DNA from: Microbacteriaceae bacterium
Lineage (GTDB): Bacteria > Actinomycetota > Actinomycetes > Actinomycetales > Microbacteriaceae
Direction of reading: 5' to 3'
Length of the DNA: 64,000 nt
Assembly: GCA_025465095.1 (NCBI GenBank)
Contig: JAODME010000005.1
Location: 216,225-280,224 of the forward strand
A program made the translations under genes and the position numbers. Below are positions 59,349 to 64,000 of this stretch, one piece after another (position 1 is the stretch's first letter; each line of letters opens with the position of its first letter). The notes beneath the pieces were generated by a model. It made no database searches. It was not told where the DNA came from and saw only the letters and a program-made list of their open reading frames with translations.

Positions 59349-60298
59349 TCTTCCGCCGGGCAGCGATCCGCCTGACGCTCGCCTACACGGCAATCCAATT
59401 GATTCTGTTCGCGGTATTTGCGATCGCGATCTACGTCTTCGTCACTGGCGCGTTCGATTTCGATACGGTCGAATCCGACGGCGGAGGTGGGGCCGATGCC
59501 GCCGAGCAGGGATTCAGGCTCCTTCGAAGAGGGCTTGTCATCATCTACGCCGCCCTGCTCATCGTCATCCCCCTCTCGAGCTGGCTGATGGCACGCGCCG
59601 CGCTTCGGCCCATCAAGGCCAGCTTCGAACAGCAACAGCAGTTTGTCGACGGCGCCTCCCATGAGATGCGCACCCCCCTCAGCGTGATTCAGGGGGAACT
59701 CGAGCTGGCCCTGACCAGATCACGTACGGTCGCCGAGTACCAGGCCGCCATCAGCACGTCGCTGGAGGCGGTGAACGGACTGACCCGGCTCACCGACGAC
59801 CTCCTGGGGCTCGCCCAAACCGCGACGGGGGAACCTTCAACCACCTTCGCCCCCGTCGACCTCAATGCCGCCGTCCGCGGCGTCGTCGCCCGCGCCTCTG
59901 GCGATCGAACATCGGGGCCGATTGTGCGAGCGCATTTCGGGCAGCAGTGCCGTGTCTGGGGATCCGACGAGCTCATCTCTCGCGCGATCGGGAACGCTGT
60001 GGACAACGCGCTCAAATTCGGTTCCGCATCCGACAACGTCGACGTCTCCACTTCGGTGGCAGGAGAGACCTGCATCGTTCAGGTCCGTGACTACGGTGTG
60101 GGCATGACCGACGAACAGGTCTCGCACGCGTTCGAGCGGTTCTGGCGGGCCGACGACGCGAGGAGCACGCCCGGCCATGGTCTCGGTCTCGCCCTCGTGC
60201 AACAGATCATGCAGGCACACGGAGGATCCGTCTCCCTCGACTCACAACACGGCCACGGCACAACGGTCACATTCCGGTTCCCGCGCAGCACACGCTGA
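59345..60298 (+). CDS. two-component sensor histidine kinase
   Basis: This 317-residue kinase has two transmembrane segments (about residues 12-37 and 64-84) flanking a short outer loop of about 27 residues rich in Gly and Asp. The DHp domain carries SHEMRTPLSVIQ with the phospho-accepting His at about residue 106. The catalytic domain contains NAVDNALKF, RDYGVGM, FERFWRADDARS and GHGLGLALV. The small sensor region suggests intramembrane or accessory-protein sensing, possibly through the adjacent ABC exporter. Confidence 0.92.
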   Translation: MIFRRAAIRLTLAYTAIQLILFAVFAIAIYVFVTGAFDFDTVESDGGGGADAAEQGFRLLRRGLVIIYAALLIVIPLSSWLMARAALRPIKASFEQQQQFVDGASHEMRTPLSVIQGELELALTRSRTVAEYQAAISTSLEAVNGLTRLTDDLLGLAQTATGEPSTTFAPVDLNAAVRGVVARASGDRTSGPIVRAHFGQQCRVWGSDELISRAIGNAVDNALKFGSASDNVDVSTSVAGETCIVQVRDYGVGMTDEQVSHAFERFWRADDARSTPGHGLGLALVQQIMQAHGGSVSLDSQHGHGTTVTFRFPRSTR

Positions 60299-60350
60299 GG
60301 CCGTGAGCGCACAGTCGAGCCGCAGCAGGCGAGCGTAGACTTCCCCGGTG

Positions 60351-63300
60351 ATGCTTCAAGGCTTGATTCCGGCGCTTTCGCGCGCCCGCACGTTCGCCGA
60401 CGCCGTGGGTTATGCCTCCAGAAGCGCCGACTTCTCGCTCGTCGACGGGCTCCGCGCGCCACTGCTCGCCGGGTTGCTCGACGCCCGCGAAGGTCCGCAG
60501 GCGCTTCTCGCGATCGTCGCCACCGGCCGCGATTCGGAATCCCTCCGCACCGCCTTGCCCTGCGTGCTGCCGGGCGCCGAGATCATCGAGTTCCCCGCCT
60601 GGGAGACTCTCCCGCATGAACGCTTGAGCCCGAGCGCCGAGACGGTAGGCAAGCGCATCCACGCCCTTCGCCGGCTGCAACAGTGGCAAGCGGATGTCGC
60701 GGCTGCGAGCGGCGCGAACACCGCTGCGACGGCGGCGGACGCAGAAACCGACCCGGTGCGCGACATCGTCGTGGTCGCGAGCGTCCGCGCCGCGCTGCAG
60801 CCGCTCTCCGACAATCTCACAAGCCTCGAACCGCTCTGCCTCACCACCGGCGGACGCGGCTACAACCTCGCCAACCTCTCCACGCAACTGGTCGATCTCG
60901 CCTACTCGCGTGTCGACATGGTCACCCGGCGCGGTGAATTCGCGGTGCGCGGCGGCATCCTCGACGTGTTCGCACCGGACGCCGAGCATCCGATCCGTGC
61001 GGAGTTCTTCGGCGACGAGATCGAGCAGATCCGCTACTTCTCGGTCGCCGACCAGCGCAGCCTGCCCGAGCCGGTCGAGGCGGCCGAACTTCCGGCGAGC
61101 CGCGAGATGCTGCTCAGCCCCGAGGTGCGCCAGCGGGCTCGCGAGATGCAGCACGAGTTTCCGAGCCTCGCCCAGATGCTCGCGAAGATCTCCGAGGGCA
61201 TCCCGGTCGACGGCATGGAGTCGCTCGCGCCCGCCCTCGTCGACCGGCTCGTGCCGATCACCCACTACCTTCCGACGGATGCCGCGATCGCCGTGCTCTC
61301 GCCGGAACGAGTCGCCTCCCGAGCCGTGAGCCTGGTGGAGACGAACCGCGAGTTCCTCAGCGCGGCCTGGAACGCGGCGACGGCCGGTGCCGAGGCGCCG
61401 ATCGATTTGGACGCCGGCGACTTCCTGAGCCTCGCCGGGCTACGGGAGGCCGCCGGGTCGCGCTCCTGGTGGACGATGAGCGGGTTCGATACCGGCGCCG
61501 CGGGAGTGCCCGCCGAGGTGAGGGAGGCAGACATCGCCGCCCTCGTCGACGACGCGGGTGAGTACGTGCGCATCGAAGCCGACACCGTGCCGAGCTTCAC
61601 CGGGCAGGTCGACGGCGCAATCGAGCACGTCGGCTCCCGCCTCGCCGACGGTTGGACCGTCGTCGTCGTCGCGCAGGGCTCCGGCCTCGTCGAACGAGCC
61701 GCCGAGGCGCTCGGCGAGCACGGTTTCGCCGGCCGAGTCTCCGACGCCCTGCCACCGGATGCCGAACCCGGCGTCGCCTACCTGCTCAAGGCATCCGTCG
61801 AGGCAGGCTTCGAGTTGCCGGACGCCAAGCTTGCCGTCTTGAGCGAGAGCGAGTTCTACGGTCGCGCCGCCGGTTACGATTCCAGGCAGGTCAAGAAGCT
61901 CGCGAGCCGGCGCAAGAACGTGGTCGACCCGCTGCAGCTCAAACCGGGTGACATCGTCGTGCACAACACCCACGGCATCGGCAAGTTCCTCGAGCTGGTG
62001 CAGCGCGAGGTGAGCACGGGCGGGCGCAACGCGGTCAAGAACTCGCGCGAATACCTCGCGATCGAGTACGCACCGTCGAAACGCGGATACCCCGGCGACA
62101 AGCTCTACGTTCCCACCGATCAACTCGATCTCCTCAGCCGTTACGTCGGTGGAGAGGCCCCGAGCCTCAGCAAGATGGGCGGCAGCGAGTGGGCTGCGGC
62201 GAAAGGGAAGGCGCGCCGGGCCGTGCGCGACATCGCCGTCGAACTCGTCAAGCTCTACTCGGCACGCATGGCGAGCAAGGGGCACGCGTTCCCACCGGAC
62301 ACCCCGTGGCAGCGCGAACTCGAGGAGGCATTCCCCTTCGCGGAGACCCCTGACCAGCTCACCACCATCGATGAGGTCAAGGCCGACATGGAGCGGCCGA
62401 TCCCGATGGACCGCCTCATCGCCGGCGACGTCGGCTACGGCAAGACCGAGGTCGCCATCCGCGCGGCGTTCAAGGCGGTGCAGGACAGCAAGCAGGTGGT
62501 CATGCTGGTGCCGACGACGCTGCTCGTGCGCCAGCACATGGAGACCTTCGCCGAGCGGTTCGCCGGATTCCCCGTGCACCTGCGCGCGCTCAGCCGGTTC
62601 CAGACCGAGAAGGAGTCGAAGGAAGCCATCGACGGTCTCGCCGACGGCACCGTCGATGTCGTGATCGGCACCCACCGACTGCTGTCCAAGAGCATCGTCG
62701 TCAAGAACCTCGGCCTCGTCATCATCGACGAGGAGCAGCGCTTCGGCGTCGAGCACAAGGACGCGCTGAAGAAGCTGAAGACGAACGTCGACATCCTTGC
62801 GATGAGCGCCACCCCGATTCCGCGCACGCTGGAGATGGCGGTGACCGGAATCCGCGAGATGTCGACGCTCGCGACGCCACCGGAGGACCGGCATCCGATT
62901 CTCACCTTTGTCGGCCCGTACAGCGAGAAGCAGGTCAGCGCCGCGATCCGCCGCGAGCTGCTGCGCGAGGGCCAGGTGTTCTTCGTACACAACCGTGTCT
63001 CGAGCATCAACCGGGTCGCCGCGAACCTCGCCGAACTCGTGCCGGAGGCCCGCATCGCAGTGGCGCACGGCAAGCTGCCCGAGCACGTGCTCGAACAGGT
63101 GATGGTCGACTTTTGGGAGCGCAAGTTCGACGTGCTCGTGTCGACGACCATCATCGAGACCGGTCTCGACATCGCCAACGCGAACACCCTGATCATCGAC
63201 CGGGCCGACAAGTACGGGCTCAGCCAGCTGCACCAGTTGCGTGGACGTGTCGGTCGCGGACGTGAGCGCGCTTACGCCTACTTTCTCTATGACGCTGAGA

Positions 63301-64000
63301 AGCCGCTCGGCGAGGTCGCCCACGACCGCCTCGCGACGATCGCCGCGAACAACGAGCTCGGCGCCGGCATGCAGGTTGCGCTCAAGGACCTCGAGATCCG
63401 CGGGGCCGGCAACCTGCTCGGCGGCGAACAGTCCGGGCATATCGCCGGCGTCGGCTTCGACCTTTATCTGCGGATGATCGGCGAGGCCGTCAGCGCATTC
63501 CGCGGTGACGTCGCCGAGGGGCAGACCGAGCTGCGGCTCGAGCTGCCCGTCGACGCGCACATCCCCGAGGACTACGTCGAGAGCGAGCGGTTGCGCCTGG
63601 AGGCGTACCAGAAGCTGTCCGCGGCAAGCGGTCCGGCCTCCTCGGACACCGGAATCGACCAAGTGCTGGAAGAGCTCACTGACCGCTACGGCGAGCCGCC
63701 GGAGCAGGTGCACAACCTCATCGCCGTCTCCCGCCTTCGCCGCATGGCACAGAAGGCCGGGCTCGGCGAGGTCGTGACGATGGGCAGCAACCTGCGCGTC
63801 GCGTCCGCAGACCTGGCCGATTCGATCCAGGTGCGACTGCAGCGCCTCTACCCCGGCTCCCGCTACTTCGCCCAGACCAGGTCGGTGACGGTGCCGTTGC
63901 CGAAGACGAACGGTGTGGGACTGGATGACGCGGCTCTAGTCACTTGGACGGGCGACCTTCTCGTAGCGATCTTCGGCGCAGAGATCGCGGCTCCGGCAGA
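60351..64000 (+). CDS. mfd: transcription-repair coupling factor Mfd, 3'-truncated by the window
   Basis: Mfd removes stalled RNA polymerase and recruits UvrA. The frame is open for 1216 codons to the end of the window without a stop. In order: a UvrB-homology region (FPAWETLPHERLSPSAETVG), the RNA-polymerase-interaction domain (LKPGDIVVHNTHGIGKFLELV), and the RecG-like motor with Walker A GDVGYGKTE (near 62430), DEEQRFG, MSATPIPRT and HQLRGRVGRG. The TRG motif region (AHGKLPEH...) and the start of the C-terminal domain follow. The ATG at 60351 is used; a GTG three bases before is also possible. In many actinobacteria mfd lies near pth and rplY, but here 29 kb separates them. Confidence 0.95.
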   Translation, partial: MLQGLIPALSRARTFADAVGYASRSADFSLVDGLRAPLLAGLLDAREGPQALLAIVATGRDSESLRTALPCVLPGAEIIEFPAWETLPHERLSPSAETVGKRIHALRRLQQWQADVAAASGANTAATAADAETDPVRDIVVVASVRAALQPLSDNLTSLEPLCLTTGGRGYNLANLSTQLVDLAYSRVDMVTRRGEFAVRGGILDVFAPDAEHPIRAEFFGDEIEQIRYFSVADQRSLPEPVEAAELPASREMLLSPEVRQRAREMQHEFPSLAQMLAKISEGIPVDGMESLAPALVDRLVPITHYLPTDAAIAVLSPERVASRAVSLVETNREFLSAAWNAATAGAEAPIDLDAGDFLSLAGLREAAGSRSWWTMSGFDTGAAGVPAEVREADIAALVDDAGEYVRIEADTVPSFTGQVDGAIEHVGSRLADGWTVVVVAQGSGLVERAAEALGEHGFAGRVSDALPPDAEPGVAYLLKASVEAGFELPDAKLAVLSESEFYGRAAGYDSRQVKKLASRRKNVVDPLQLKPGDIVVHNTHGIGKFLELVQREVSTGGRNAVKNSREYLAIEYAPSKRGYPGDKLYVPTDQLDLLSRYVGGEAPSLSKMGGSEWAAAKGKARRAVRDIAVELVKLYSARMASKGHAFPPDTPWQRELEEAFPFAETPDQLTTIDEVKADMERPIPMDRLIAGDVGYGKTEVAIRAAFKAVQDSKQVVMLVPTTLLVRQHMETFAERFAGFPVHLRALSRFQTEKESKEAIDGLADGTVDVVIGTHRLLSKSIVVKNLGLVIIDEEQRFGVEHKDALKKLKTNVDILAMSATPIPRTLEMAVTGIREMSTLATPPEDRHPILTFVGPYSEKQVSAAIRRELLREGQVFFVHNRVSSINRVAANLAELVPEARIAVAHGKLPEHVLEQVMVDFWERKFDVLVSTTIIETGLDIANANTLIIDRADKYGLSQLHQLRGRVGRGRERAYAYFLYDAEKPLGEVAHDRLATIAANNELGAGMQVALKDLEIRGAGNLLGGEQSGHIAGVGFDLYLRMIGEAVSAFRGDVAEGQTELRLELPVDAHIPEDYVESERLRLEAYQKLSAASGPASSDTGIDQVLEELTDRYGEPPEQVHNLIAVSRLRRMAQKAGLGEVVTMGSNLRVASADLADSIQVRLQRLYPGSRYFAQTRSVTVPLPKTNGVGLDDAALVTWTGDLLVAIFGAEIAAPA

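Noticed and set aside
61440..63713. 757-codon minus-strand frame at the right end
   Set aside because: It is antisense to the Mfd motor domain, whose motifs are all intact.
1..64000. CRISPR arrays, tRNA or rRNA genes, insertion sequences, prophage
   Set aside because: No regularly spaced repeats, tRNA-like cloverleaf, rRNA segment, transposase, integrase or flanking target-site duplications were seen on reading both strands.

Overview
The window is high-GC chromosomal DNA from an actinobacterium, most likely a member of the Microbacteriaceae. The evidence is the codon usage, frequent GTG/TTG starts, probable leaderless promoters (TAGGGT or TAGGAT 6-7 nt before an ATG), lineage-typical small proteins at the left end, and an actinobacterial-type rplY-pth / mfd context. 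No rRNA, tRNA, CRISPR array, phage gene, insertion sequence or transposase was seen. Family and motif calls come from reading the translations; no database search was run.

Layout. 1-3209: a partial family III CoA-transferase, three small proteins and an LCP cell-wall ligase. 3272-14821: a D-glucuronate regulon (uxaC, a LacI regulator, a TRAP transporter, an M24 peptidase-like protein, iolB-like, gntK, uxuB, manD) tied together by three near-identical LacI-type operators. 14954-23949: gnd and a FadR-type GntR regulator, divergent from a sugar-acid operon (ABC importer without ATPase, second gluconokinase, DgoD-like dehydratase, KDPG/KDPGal aldolase, KDG kinase). This operon also supplies the kinase and aldolase that complete the glucuronate route. 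23992-29588: two divergent operons around a UxuR-like GTATAC palindrome (HPS/KGPDC-like protein, D-2-hydroxyacid dehydrogenase, Ldh-type reductase; sugar epimerase, zinc dehydrogenase, GntR).

29803-31076 holds the housekeeping pair rplY-pth, whose usual neighbour mfd appears only at 60351. The 29 kb between them is accessory: an iolC / aldolase / Gfo-Idh-MocA operon, an SDR, an Idh-epimerase pair, a ribose-type ABC importer, two more Idh enzymes, an SDR, a ROK kinase, a HutC-type regulator, a SIS / FAD-oxidoreductase / PTE-family operon, a lactonase, a second HutC regulator with a zinc dehydrogenase, an APC-superfamily transporter, and an ABC-2 exporter / lipoprotein / two-component module. 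Shared dyads (TATGT-N12-ACATA at two promoters, CTATAC-type sites at three) suggest two local regulons.

Overall this is a sugar-acid and polyol or glycoside catabolic super-locus in two blocks on either side of rplY-pth. The best candidate for an undescribed system is the 34-50 kb block, which looks like an oxidation-first pathway for a glycoside, anhydrosugar or cyclitol: several Idh dehydrogenases, TIM-barrel epimerase/lyase, importer, ROK kinase, SIS protein, flavoprotein and PTE-family hydrolase.
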